The position numbers were made by a program, and so were the translations under genes. A stretch of 64,000 nucleotides of DNA from Desulfopila aestuarii DSM 18488. Lineage in GTDB: Bacteria > Desulfobacterota > Desulfobulbia > Desulfobulbales > Desulfocapsaceae. The notes beneath the pieces are model-generated. The model saw nothing but the letters and a program-made list of their open reading frames with translations. It did not search any database and had not been told where the DNA came from. The stretch lies in NCBI GenBank assembly GCA_945863875.1, contig CAMBBS010000014.1, positions 1 through 64,000 on the forward strand, written 5' to 3'. Positions 8,845-18,162 of the stretch are shown in pieces; position 1 is the stretch's first letter, and every line of letters begins with the position of its first letter.

Positions 8845-10170
8845 TCAGGAGACTATTCGAGTGATTCGATCGGTGGTTACTGTTTCTTTGATGCTGCATT
8901 TATCCCAGATTATCCGCGGATCAAAGGTAATCACCGCGAACATGGTCGAGGCGACGACAATGCAGAAATAGGTGGCGGCTGGTGCGACATGTATTGACGT
9001 AAAAAAGCCAAAATCAACAAGGACGGTGAGCAGGGCAATGACAAAAATATCCAGCATCGACCATCTGCCGATAAAAGAGATAAAACGAAACATCCTCGCT
9101 TTTTGTCTCAGCACATGAACATCGCAGAGCGGGTTGGAAAGAAGGAGAATGATGATACCGATTATCTTGAAGACGGGCACGAGAACCGAGGCAGTAAAAA
9201 TGATCAGGCCGATAAGGTAGGCATCATGCCGAAAAAAATAGATGATACCGTCAATGATTGTTGATCGATCGGGGACGCCCATAAAATCGACCCGCATTAT
9301 CGGTAACAGATTGGCCGGAGCAAGAAAAATCGCCGAGGTGAGCAGCAACGCCCAGGTTCTGGAAATACTGAAAGGTTTTCGGGTATGGAGCTTCTCATTG
9401 CAGCGTGGACAGCGCTTCCCTTCAAGGGCGGTCGGCGACAGTTTGTGGCAGATATGGCAGAGGATCAGGCCCTGGCCGGCGGCGGTGCCGGGCATACCAT
9501 GGCCTGGCCGGCGGTGGCTAGCCGGTTCGCCTGGCTTTTTCTTGCCCTTATGGCCGATGGCCTCCCAGAAGTCCTCCTTGTCAATGATTGATGTAATAGT
9601 CAGGGTGAGTAGAACCAGGCCGGTAAAGCAGAAGATCCCCGTATGATAAAATATCTCCGCGCTAGCACCCATTTTTATGATGGTTACCAGAATGCCGAGA
9701 AGATAGACTTCGATCATCGCCCACTCTTCCAGGTGCAGATAGGTTCGAAAGAGCCTCGGCAGGTATGACGAATATCGTTGCCGGTAGAGCTGGAAAGAGA
9801 TGACAAAGATCGAGGTAAGGAGCAGCAAGGGGAAGACGACAGCCGAGACCAGCACCATGAACGAGACTAAGAAATACTCATTGCGGTAAAAGTTCAGGAC
9901 CGACTCAAGGATGTTTGCCGAGTCGCTGAACCCAAATGATTTCATGGTCATAAGAGGGAGGAGAATCGCCGGCAGGTAGAGGAGCAGACCGGCGATACTG
10001 AGGGCCAGCGTTTTTAAGATTGAATCACTGTTTCTCCTGCTTATTGTCTTGCCGCAACGGGGACAGATGAGAGAATGTCCGGCGGGAACCTCCGCCCGAT
10101 TGAGGAGCATGTCGCAGTCGGAACAGGCGATGAGGTGGTCAAAATTATTTGTATCCGTAATCGAATTCAA
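8845..10170 (-). CDS. letA: LetA/PqiA-family membrane protein
   Basis: 441 residues with two tandem PqiA domains. Each begins with a zinc-ribbon-like pair of CxxC motifs (CSDC at 16-19 and CPRC at 36-39; CHIC and CPRC near 236-257), followed by about four transmembrane helices. LetA feeds lipid into the LetB tunnel in the inner membrane. The gene lies directly upstream of letB, eight bases from its preferred start, so the two form an operon. The double domain organisation matches both PqiA and LetA; the seven-MCE neighbour decides for LetA. Confidence 0.88.
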   Translation of the reverse strand: MNSITDTNNFDHLIACSDCDMLLNRAEVPAGHSLICPRCGKTISRRNSDSILKTLALSIAGLLLYLPAILLPLMTMKSFGFSDSANILESVLNFYRNEYFLVSFMVLVSAVVFPLLLLTSIFVISFQLYRQRYSSYLPRLFRTYLHLEEWAMIEVYLLGILVTIIKMGASAEIFYHTGIFCFTGLVLLTLTITSIIDKEDFWEAIGHKGKKKPGEPASHRRPGHGMPGTAAGQGLILCHICHKLSPTALEGKRCPRCNEKLHTRKPFSISRTWALLLTSAIFLAPANLLPIMRVDFMGVPDRSTIIDGIIYFFRHDAYLIGLIIFTASVLVPVFKIIGIIILLLSNPLCDVHVLRQKARMFRFISFIGRWSMLDIFVIALLTVLVDFGFFTSIHVAPAATYFCIVVASTMFAVITFDPRIIWDKCSIKETVTTDRITRIVS

Positions 10171-10296
10171 TGCAGACCCTGTATAGATACTTCTTTTGAT
10201 GTCTAAATGTATTAATTATCCACTATACTAGTGTGAAGTGAACCGTTTGTCATATGAAAAACTGTTGCCTGAGAGAATCAAGGTGCGAAAAATAAG

Positions 10297-11226
10297 GTGA
10301 AGGAATTGAAGAAACACGTGCAAGGGAATGGTACCGATAACAAATGGTTAAAGATCACAATCAAAACTGACCCCCTGCTGGTGGAGCCGATCAGTGATTT
10401 CCTGATCGGCATTATCGAGGCGGGGGTGGAGACGGGTGCCCGGGATGAGCTTTTGTACGGGACGGTGAACGGCTACCTGCAAAAAGAAAATCTCAGCCCG
10501 GACGAGGTGGATACCATTCTCCGCCGGGTATCGACCCATCTCGCCGAGCTGGCCGATATTTTCCGTGTTTCCCTACCCATACTGTCTTCGAGCATGATTG
10601 ACGAAGAAGACTGGGGGAAAAACTGGAAAGAACATTTTAAACCTTTTACCATAGTCCCGGGGCTGGTTATTGCCCCGACCTGGGAGGAATACCAACCGAA
10701 TGACGGCGAGGTGGTGATCACCATGGATCCGGGCATGGCCTTTGGTACCGGGCACCACGCCACGACCAGTCTGTCTCTGGAGTTTATCCGCCGGACTCTC
10801 GCAGAAAAAAGCGGTCTTACACTCCTTGATGTCGGGACCGGTACGGGGATTCTCGGCATGGCTGCGGTGCTTTTCGGCGCCAGGGCTGTCCTGGGTATAG
10901 ACAACGATCCTGAGGCGGTTTCAGCGGCAGAAGAGAATGTACGCAGGAATTCGCTGCAGGAGTCTATGCAGGTAAGCCTTGCCCCCCTTGCCACGCTGGC
11001 CGAACCGTATGGCATCGTCGTTGCCAATATTGTTCATGATGTGCTGGTCGGCATGGCAGATGAGCTGAACCGGATGCTCGCCGACAACGGTACGCTGATT
11101 CTGTCGGGCATCCTGGCGGGAGAGCAGGTGGCGAATATAACAACCGTTTTTACGGCCAACGGGCTGCAGTTGTCAGGACAGGAAACTCGAGAGGAATGGG
11201 CGGCGCTGCGTTTTTCCAAGGAATGA
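10297..11226 (+). CDS. prmA: Ribosomal protein L11 methyltransferase
   Basis: 309 residues, normal for PrmA. The enzyme trimethylates ribosomal protein L11 using S-adenosylmethionine. The SAM-binding motif LLDVGTGTGILGMAA and the acidic loop GIDNDPEAV are clear, as are PGMAFGTGHHATT upstream and VANIVHDVL (the PrmA form of the NPP(Y)-like motif). The start codon is GTG at 10297 with AAGG 13 bases upstream. The gene stands alone, convergent with the PilZ gene. Confidence 0.92.
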   Translation: MKELKKHVQGNGTDNKWLKITIKTDPLLVEPISDFLIGIIEAGVETGARDELLYGTVNGYLQKENLSPDEVDTILRRVSTHLAELADIFRVSLPILSSSMIDEEDWGKNWKEHFKPFTIVPGLVIAPTWEEYQPNDGEVVITMDPGMAFGTGHHATTSLSLEFIRRTLAEKSGLTLLDVGTGTGILGMAAVLFGARAVLGIDNDPEAVSAAEENVRRNSLQESMQVSLAPLATLAEPYGIVVANIVHDVLVGMADELNRMLADNGTLILSGILAGEQVANITTVFTANGLQLSGQETREEWAALRFSKE

Positions 11227-11245
11227 GAGGAAGCACTGGCCCGCA

Positions 11246-11620
11246 TTATTCGCCGGGAGTCGAGGTGTGCATTGGGGTAAACTGATAATCGGTATCGAAA
11301 ATGATACCCACTCCTTCCGGTTCCTGGCGGATGACGATACCGCTGGCGTTGACCCAGATATTTTTGCCGGTAAGCTGTTTCAGGCTGTCCAGCGAGAGGA
11401 TGAAACGCAGTCTTTTCAGGTCTTCAACGCTCAGGTAAAATTCAATTTTTACCTTGGCGGCCAAGGGGAACTTGTGGTCGGTTTGCACGAAAGCTCCTCC
11501 GGAACTGATATTGGCCGCTACCGTATCGATCACCGGGGCCTGGTGCGTGCTATGCCGGTATGATATTTTTGCTTGAAGGTTGAGAGAAAAACGTTTCTGT
11601 TCTCTTCGTTCAATGGACAT
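11246..11620 (-). CDS. PilZ domain protein (c-di-GMP binding)
   Basis: 124 residues made of one PilZ domain. Both ligand-binding motifs are present: the RxxxR arginine motif in RREQKRF at the N-terminus and the (D/N)xSxxG motif in NISSGGAF about 35 residues later. This predicts c-di-GMP binding, but there is no output domain and the partner is unknown. The start is the ATG at 11620 with AAGGAA seven bases upstream; a longer frame starting at TTG 11638 would include that ribosome binding site and is rejected. Confidence 0.85.
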   Translation of the reverse strand: MSIERREQKRFSLNLQAKISYRHSTHQAPVIDTVAANISSGGAFVQTDHKFPLAAKVKIEFYLSVEDLKRLRFILSLDSLKQLTGKNIWVNASGIVIRQEPEGVGIIFDTDYQFTPMHTSTPGE

Positions 11621-11779
11621 GGTCTTTCCTTGCTGCAAAGGGTAGAGATGATCTGTTGGAAGGTCACAGAATTAAATCATTCTTACGGAATGAAAGACAA
11701 ATTGTCAATTTCTCATTCATGTCATAAGGATGTTGGTGACCCATGAATGTACTGCATATGAGAGGATAATAATAAATCG

Positions 11780-12517
11780 ATGCGACGTTTTTTTTTCGAT
11801 CCGTCTTTACGAAAGGGCGACAGCGTTTTTCTCTCCGAGGAGGAATCCCGCCATATCGCCAAGGTTTTACGGCTGAAACAGGGCGATACAATTGAGCTTC
11901 TTGACGGCCTGGGGGCGGTGTACCAGGCGGTGGTCACCACCGTCGAACGCCAGGTGCAGGCCGAAATTCAAGGAGTCGTCTCCAGGGAAACGGATGCCGG
12001 AAAACCGCTCTGGGTGTGGCAGGGCATTCTGAAAGGAGAGAAGATGGACACCGTGGTGCAGAAATGCACCGAGCTGGGGGTGACTGGGATGATTCCTTTT
12101 CAAAGTTCCAGATGTCAGGGAAAGCTTGATCCGATGCAGGGCCGGAAAAAACATGAGCGCTGGCAGCGTATAGCCCTGGCCGCCTGCAAACAGTGTTTGC
12201 GTCTGCAGATAACACAAATTAATTCCCCCGCCAGCTACGCCGTATCACTCACGGCAAAAGCGGCTGATACAGACATTCTGCGGCTCCTCTTCTGGGAAGA
12301 GGAAAAAACCACCCATCTCCATCATATCCGGGAAATCGGCCAGGCTGGCTCGCTTGCTCTCATGCTTGGCCCGGAGGGCGGCCTTACCCGGCAAGAGGTT
12401 GACGAGGCACGGCTGCTTGGCTGGCGTACCGTGGGGCTTGGGGACAGGATACTGCGGGCGGAAACGGCGACACTCAGCGCGGTGGCCATTGTCCAGTATC
12501 TGGCGGGTAATTTATAA
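11780..12517 (+). CDS. rsmE: 16S rRNA m3U1498 methyltransferase
   Basis: 245 residues, a SPOUT-class methyltransferase. MRRFFFDP with HIAKVLRLKQGD is the N-terminal PUA-like domain; the C-terminal SPOUT knot is marked by LMLGPEGGLTRQEV and LGDRILRAETATLSAV, both diagnostic of RsmE. It methylates N3 of U1498 in 16S rRNA. Three bases separate it from mnmH, with which it is probably cotranscribed. Confidence 0.93.
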   Translation: MRRFFFDPSLRKGDSVFLSEEESRHIAKVLRLKQGDTIELLDGLGAVYQAVVTTVERQVQAEIQGVVSRETDAGKPLWVWQGILKGEKMDTVVQKCTELGVTGMIPFQSSRCQGKLDPMQGRKKHERWQRIALAACKQCLRLQITQINSPASYAVSLTAKAADTDILRLLFWEEEKTTHLHHIREIGQAGSLALMLGPEGGLTRQEVDEARLLGWRTVGLGDRILRAETATLSAVAIVQYLAGNL

Positions 12518-12519
12518 CG

Positions 12520-13602
12520 ATGAAAGATGACATGGCAGAAAAAGAAAAAGTAGAGGGAGTGCAGAGAGATCTGTCCCGTTCGGCAATCCTTGGCGAGTCT
12601 TCCCGGCGTATACAGTTGGATGAAGCGCTGGCCGGCGGCCATCAGATCATTGATGTCCGTTCCTCCGGGGAATTTATCGCCGGGACCATCCCCGGGGCGA
12701 TCAACGTTCCGCTCTTTGATGATGATGAGCGCGGTGTCATCGGCACAATTTACCGGCATGGCGGCCACGAGCAGGCTGTCGAGAAGGGCTTTGACTATGT
12801 GGAGAAGAAATTATCCGACCTGCTTGCGGCTTTTCAACCCTTTACCTCGAAAACCATCACTGTCTTCTGTGCCAGAGGGGGCATGCGCTCGTTGTCGGTT
12901 GTCAATCTCCTCGTGCAATCCGGCTATCAGGCCTTCCAGCTGGACGGTGGTTATAAGACCTATCGACACAATGTCCTCAGTCTTCTAGACAATTTTCAGC
13001 CGAAACTGATTGTCATCCACGGCCTGACCGGCTCGGGTAAAACCCGCATCCTGCAGAAACTGGCCTCGGCCATCGATCTGGAAGATCTTGCCGAACATCG
13101 CAGTTCTCTGTTTGGTGGACTTGACCGAACACCGAGTAATCAGCGGACCTTCGAAAGCAGGCTGGCGCAAGTTGTCGGCTCCCTCGGTAAAGAGCCCTAT
13201 TTCATCGAAGGGGAGAGCCGCAAGATTGGCAGGGTCTTTATCCCCCAGCCCCTGGCCACGGCCATGCAGGAGGCTGTATTGGTCAAGGTTGATTGCCGTC
13301 TTGAGACGAGAATCAACCGCATCGTCGAGGACTATCCGGTGGCCGATACGGCGATGCAGACGCGGATCGAGAATATCCTTAAATCCCTCAGGCGGAACAT
13401 GGGACCGAGTCAGGTGGAGAAGATGTGTCTTCTCCTGAGAAACGGCCAATTACACGAGCTGGTCCGTATCCTGCTGGTCGATTACTACGATAAACGATAC
13501 AGCAAGAGCATGTTTGACTATCGGTATCGGCTGGAGCTGTCTTCCGAGAATATTGCCGAGGCGGCAGCCGGACTTACCGAGTTCCGCCGCACGCTTCTAT
13601 GA
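12520..13602 (+). CDS. mnmH: tRNA 2-selenouridine synthase
   Basis: 360 residues with an N-terminal rhodanese domain and a C-terminal P-loop domain, the MnmH/SelU/YbbB architecture. It replaces sulfur by selenium at the wobble 2-thiouridine of some tRNAs, using selenophosphate and a geranylated intermediate. The catalytic cysteine is C117 in VFCARGGMRS; the Walker A motif is HGLTGSGKT near residues 164-172. ATG lies three bases after the rsmE stop. Its presence implies a selD gene elsewhere in the genome. Confidence 0.93.
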   Translation: MKDDMAEKEKVEGVQRDLSRSAILGESSRRIQLDEALAGGHQIIDVRSSGEFIAGTIPGAINVPLFDDDERGVIGTIYRHGGHEQAVEKGFDYVEKKLSDLLAAFQPFTSKTITVFCARGGMRSLSVVNLLVQSGYQAFQLDGGYKTYRHNVLSLLDNFQPKLIVIHGLTGSGKTRILQKLASAIDLEDLAEHRSSLFGGLDRTPSNQRTFESRLAQVVGSLGKEPYFIEGESRKIGRVFIPQPLATAMQEAVLVKVDCRLETRINRIVEDYPVADTAMQTRIENILKSLRRNMGPSQVEKMCLLLRNGQLHELVRILLVDYYDKRYSKSMFDYRYRLELSSENIAEAAAGLTEFRRTLL

Positions 13603-13811
13603 AGGCTGTGGAAGTGTAAATAGAACAACAGCCCGGTTTCAATTGTTTTCACTTGAATTAAAGTAAGCGGCCCAGTAATCATTCTTGAAAACAAAATAGA
13701 ACACAGCTGCTTTGCTGAGCTTGTTATAAATCGGAATTTAAAAATAAATAGAGACGCTCATCTTCGATCATCGGATTGAACGACCTGGGCACGAAATCAG
13801 AAGGATATTCC

Positions 13812-14972
13812 ATGAAGATACTCCCCATCAGGCCTTCTTGCATAGTCACCTGCTGTCTCCTGTCATTTTTTCTGACGGCATACGGAGAACAGGCCTTAAG
13901 TGCGGAAACCGCCGTGCCGCCGGGGCCGGAAGTAACGGTGATGCGGATCGGTGCGCAGCCGGCCAGATTATCTCTTGATATTGTCGGCGAGATTCGTGCC
14001 TTTCGGGAGGTGGAATTGCGGGCCCGGGTCAGCGGCAACCTGATGGAGATGACCTTCAAGCCCGGTCAGGAAGTCAAAGAAGGCGACCTGCTCTTCGTCA
14101 TTGACGCGGCACCCTATGAGACGGCACTGGCCAATGCCCGGGCCGGTCTCGCCCAGGCCCGGGCCTCTCTTGCCCGGGTACGGCAGGACGTCGAACGCTA
14201 CAAACCGCTGTTGCCGGACAACGCCATTCCACGACAGGTCTATGACCAGACCGTGGCCCAGGCGGCGGAGATGCAGGCTGTGGTCGACAGCCGGAAAGCA
14301 GAAGTCGGACGAGCCCAGCTCGATCTCGATTATACCCGGGTCAGATCGCCACTTTCCGGCCGTATCGGTCTGCAGAAGGTGGAAGTCGGCACCCTCGTCT
14401 CGGCCGGACAGACTGTGCTGGCGACGGTATCGACCCTGAACCCGATCGTGGTTTATTTCAGCATCTCCGAGAACGCTTACCTGGCCTACACCCGGCGCAC
14501 CGAGAGCCGTCGGCAGGCAGGGCAAGCCGATGCAGCGGAACAGGCGGTGGAACTGGTTCTGGCGAATGGTCAAATCTACTCCGAGAAAGGACGTATCGAT
14601 TATATAGACCCGACGGTCAATCCGACGACCGGCACTTTAACCCTGCGTGCGGCTTTCACCAACCCGAACAATCTGCTGCTGCCCGGGATGAACAGCCGGG
14701 TTCGGGTGTATTACGATGAGATCGATGCGGCCCTTCTCGTACCTCAGAAGGCGGTAACCGAGACCCTCGGCCAATACTTTGTCACGGTAATCGGTCCAGA
14801 CAACAAGGCTGAACTGCGACCGGTCAGACTCGGACCCCGGCTTGGGGAGCTCTGGCTGGTGGAGACAGGCCTGACGGACGGCGAGCGTATTGTTGTCGAA
14901 GGGCTGCAGAAGGCCAGACCGGGCATGGCGGTCATCCCCGTCCTCGTTGATCAACCGTTGATCGGCAACTAA
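13812..14972 (+). CDS. RND efflux periplasmic adaptor (AcrA/MexA-like)
   Basis: 386 residues. The chosen ATG has GAAGGA seven bases upstream and opens a signal peptide (hydrophobic CIVTCCLLSFFLTAYG); a longer frame starting at TTG 13776 is less likely. The membrane fusion protein order is clear: lipoyl half-motif (ELRARVSGNLMEM), a coiled-coil hairpin rich in A/R/L (GLAQARASLARVRQDVERY to VVDSRKAEVGRAQ), the second lipoyl half (YTRVRSPLSGRIG) and a beta-barrel/membrane-proximal end. It is the first gene of a three-gene pump operon. Confidence 0.92.
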   Translation: MKILPIRPSCIVTCCLLSFFLTAYGEQALSAETAVPPGPEVTVMRIGAQPARLSLDIVGEIRAFREVELRARVSGNLMEMTFKPGQEVKEGDLLFVIDAAPYETALANARAGLAQARASLARVRQDVERYKPLLPDNAIPRQVYDQTVAQAAEMQAVVDSRKAEVGRAQLDLDYTRVRSPLSGRIGLQKVEVGTLVSAGQTVLATVSTLNPIVVYFSISENAYLAYTRRTESRRQAGQADAAEQAVELVLANGQIYSEKGRIDYIDPTVNPTTGTLTLRAAFTNPNNLLLPGMNSRVRVYYDEIDAALLVPQKAVTETLGQYFVTVIGPDNKAELRPVRLGPRLGELWLVETGLTDGERIVVEGLQKARPGMAVIPVLVDQPLIGN

Positions 14973-14982
14973 CGGAGGCGGC

Positions 14983-17900
14983 ATGGCAAAGTTTTTCATC
15001 AATCGACCGGTTTTTGCTATTGTCACATCCCTTATCCTCCTCCTGGCCGGCACTATTGCCGGGTTGAACCTGCCTGTAGCACAATACCCGCAGATCACCC
15101 TGCCGACCATCCAGGTCTCCGCCTTCTATCCCGGCGCCAATGCCGGGGTTGTTGAGGAAGCAATTGCCCTGCCCATTGAAGCCCAGGTCAACGGCGTTGA
15201 GGGCATGGCCTACATGACCTCCAATTCATCAGGAAACGGATCGTATAGTCTCAATGTCACCTTTGGCCTGGAGGTGGATCCGGATATCGCTTCGGTGCAG
15301 GTGCAGAACCGTGCCTCCCAGGCCAATGCCCAGCTGCCCGCCGACGTCATGTCCAGTGGGGTAACGACCAAGAAGACCACGCCGGACACCTTGATGTATA
15401 TCGCCCTGCATTCGCCACAGAATACCTACGATGAGCTGTTCCTGACGAACTATGCGGCGATTAATATCGTTGAGAGCATCAAGCGTGTCAAGGGAGTGGG
15501 GGATGTCCAGTTGTTCGGCGCCGAATTCGGCATGCGGGTATGGCTGCACCCCAACCGGATGGCGACTTTGGGGCTGACCTCGACCGATGTGTTCCGAGCC
15601 ATTCAGGAACAGAACGTCCAGGCGCCGGCCGGCCAGGTAGGCCAGATGCCCGCCCCGGAGAATCAGCAGTTCCAGTACAGCGTGCAGGTGCAGGGGCGTT
15701 TGTCCGAACCGGAAGAATTTGCCAATATTATTATCCGTGCCCTGCCGGACGGCAGCTTCATCAGGATCAAGGATGTGGCACGGGTTGAGCTCGGCGCCAA
15801 GGACTACAATTTTTCCAGCCGCTATAACGGTAAACCCGCGGCGGCATTTTCCATTAACCTCACCCCGGACGGCAGCGCGATGGAAACCTCCCAGCTCATC
15901 CGGAAAAATCTTGGGGAACTCGCCGTGAGTTTTCCTCCTGATATGGAGTATGTCATCGTCCACGACAACACGGTCTTTGTCGAAGCCTCCCTCGAGTCGG
16001 TGGTCCATACCTTCTTTGAAGCTTTGGCGTTGGTGCTGGTGGTGGTTTTTCTGTTTCTGCAGAGCTGGCGGGCGACCCTCATCCCGATGCTGGCGGTGCC
16101 GGTTTCGCTGGTCGGCACCTTTGCCGCTTTTGTGCTGCTTGGTTTCACTATCAATACCCTGACCATGTTCGCCATGGTCCTGGCTATAGGCATCGTCGTT
16201 GATGATGCGATTGTCGTGGTCGAGGCAGTCGAGCATCATATGGCCCAGGGCCTGTCGCCGCGTGACGCGACGTTGAAAGCGATGGAAGAGGTCTCCGGCC
16301 CGGTGGTGGCCATCGCCCTTATCCTGGCGGCGGTCTTTGTCCCGGTGGCCTTTCTCGGCGGCATGGCGGGGGTAATGTACAAACAGTTCGCCGTCACCGT
16401 CGCTGTTTCGACCATGCTGTCGGCCTTCGTTGCCCTGTCGCTGACCCCGGCGCTCTGCGCCCTGCTTCTGCGCCATAAAGATCCTGACGCCGGACAGCGG
16501 GGGGCAGGTCGCACGTTCGGTGCCTTCAACCGCTGGTTTGACAGGGTCACCGGGGTTTATGGCCGCGGTGTACAGCTGGCGATCAAACGCCTTTTTCTGG
16601 CCCTTGGGCTGCTGGCCGTTGTTATCGTTGCTGCCGGTGGCATTATGCAAAAGGTTCCCGGCGCCTTCGTTCCTCCGGAAGATCAAGGCTATTTTCTCGG
16701 GGCGGTGATGATGCCGGATGCCTCCTCGTTGAATCGTACCATGGCGGTGAGCGCACAACTACAGAAGATCCTCGAGGCCCAGCCGGCAATTGACCGCACT
16801 CTGGTGATCAGTGGTTACAGCATCCTCACCGGATCGATTCAACCCGATGCGGCGCTTTTTGTCGCCGAACTGAAACCCTGGGGAGAACGGACAGGGCCGG
16901 AAATGAGCCTCAAGGCGACGATGCGAGGCGTTATGACCGGGGCCGGCAAGCTGCCCGAGGCGCTGGTGATGGTCTTCAATCCGCCCCCAGTCCCCGGACT
17001 GGGGTCAACCGGAGGGTTTTCCTTCAAGCTGCAGGATCGCAGCGGCGGCACCCCCGCCGACCTGGCCAGAGTTACCGGCGAGTTGATCAGCGAAGCGAAC
17101 AAACGTCCGGAGCTTGGTCAGGTGTACAGTAAATTCAATCCCCGGACGCCTGCGTACCGCCTTGACATTGACCGGGAAAAGGCCAAGAAACTCGGCGTGC
17201 CGATCAACGACGTGACCATGGCCCTGCAGACCTTTCTCGGCGGCGTCAATGTCAATGACTTCTCGCGCTTTGGCCGCACCTATAAAGTGACTATGCAGGC
17301 AGAGCCGGAATTTCGCAGCGACATTAAGGGCGTCGGCATGTTTCATGTGCGCAGTGCAGGAGGAGAGATGATTCCTTTATCGACCCTGGTGACACCGGTG
17401 TCTATCGTCTCGCCGAATACCATTGAGCGCTATAATCTGTTCCGGACGGCGGAAATCAGCGGTGAACCCGGCTCCGGTTACAGCTCAGGCGACGCGATCA
17501 AGGCCATGGAGGAAACCGCGGCGAAGGTTCTGCCCCAGGGCTATGGCTATGAATGGTCGGGCATCAGCCTGCAGGAAAAAGAGTCGGCGGGACAGGCGCC
17601 GATAGTCTTCGCCCTCGCCCTGACCTTCGTCTTCCTGTTCCTCGCGGCTTTATATGAAAGCTGGTCGGTGCCTTTCGCCATTCTTTTCGCCGTCCCGCTG
17701 GGGGTATTCGGGGCGATGAGCGGTTTGTGGCTCACCGGCCAGACCAACAATATCTATGCCCAGATCGGGCTTATCCTGCTCATTGGCCTGGCTGCCAAGA
17801 ACGCCATCCTCATCGTCGAGTTTGCCAAGATGAATTACGAACAGGGAAATTCACTGGAAGAGGCGGCACTGGCCGCCGGAAAGCTGCGATTGCGGCCGAT

Positions 17901-18162
17901 TATCATGACCTCGATGGCCTTTCTGCTCGGGGTGATTCCGCTGATCGTCAAGGGCGGTGCCGGCGCTGCGGCCCAGAAGGTTATGGGCATCACCGTGTTC
18001 TCCGGCATGTTTACCGCAACCTTCATCGCCATCTTCATGGTGCCGGTGCTGTATGTTGCCGTTGAACGGCTGGTCGGGCGTCTGGGGCGCGTTGGCCGTA
18101 TTGGTCGGGGTGGTCGTATGAGTCGAAGGGACGGCAAGACAGGCGGGGAGGTTCGCCAATGA
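14983..18162 (+). CDS. RND multidrug efflux transporter (AcrB/MexB-like, HAE1 family)
   Basis: 1059 residues, typical HAE1 length, with 12 predicted membrane helices and two large periplasmic loops. The start MAKFFINRPVFAIVTSL is the AcrB-type N-terminus, preceded by GGAGG. TM4 carries the paired acidic residues of the proton relay in IGIVVDDAIVVVEAVEHHM, and GLAAKNAILIVEFAKM holds the conserved TM10 lysine. The C-terminus is an unusual R/G-rich tail (RLGRVGRIGRGGRMSRR). It sits between adaptor and outer-membrane factor, overlapping the latter by four bases. Confidence 0.94.
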   Translation: MAKFFINRPVFAIVTSLILLLAGTIAGLNLPVAQYPQITLPTIQVSAFYPGANAGVVEEAIALPIEAQVNGVEGMAYMTSNSSGNGSYSLNVTFGLEVDPDIASVQVQNRASQANAQLPADVMSSGVTTKKTTPDTLMYIALHSPQNTYDELFLTNYAAINIVESIKRVKGVGDVQLFGAEFGMRVWLHPNRMATLGLTSTDVFRAIQEQNVQAPAGQVGQMPAPENQQFQYSVQVQGRLSEPEEFANIIIRALPDGSFIRIKDVARVELGAKDYNFSSRYNGKPAAAFSINLTPDGSAMETSQLIRKNLGELAVSFPPDMEYVIVHDNTVFVEASLESVVHTFFEALALVLVVVFLFLQSWRATLIPMLAVPVSLVGTFAAFVLLGFTINTLTMFAMVLAIGIVVDDAIVVVEAVEHHMAQGLSPRDATLKAMEEVSGPVVAIALILAAVFVPVAFLGGMAGVMYKQFAVTVAVSTMLSAFVALSLTPALCALLLRHKDPDAGQRGAGRTFGAFNRWFDRVTGVYGRGVQLAIKRLFLALGLLAVVIVAAGGIMQKVPGAFVPPEDQGYFLGAVMMPDASSLNRTMAVSAQLQKILEAQPAIDRTLVISGYSILTGSIQPDAALFVAELKPWGERTGPEMSLKATMRGVMTGAGKLPEALVMVFNPPPVPGLGSTGGFSFKLQDRSGGTPADLARVTGELISEANKRPELGQVYSKFNPRTPAYRLDIDREKAKKLGVPINDVTMALQTFLGGVNVNDFSRFGRTYKVTMQAEPEFRSDIKGVGMFHVRSAGGEMIPLSTLVTPVSIVSPNTIERYNLFRTAEISGEPGSGYSSGDAIKAMEETAAKVLPQGYGYEWSGISLQEKESAGQAPIVFALALTFVFLFLAALYESWSVPFAILFAVPLGVFGAMSGLWLTGQTNNIYAQIGLILLIGLAAKNAILIVEFAKMNYEQGNSLEEAALAAGKLRLRPIIMTSMAFLLGVIPLIVKGGAGAAAQKVMGITVFSGMFTATFIAIFMVPVLYVAVERLVGRLGRVGRIGRGGRMSRRDGKTGGEVRQ

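Noticed and set aside
15229-16758. Long minus-strand frame (509 codons) inside the RND pump gene
   Set aside because: His/Gln/Arg-rich shadow of the GC-rich pump gene; no domain recognised.
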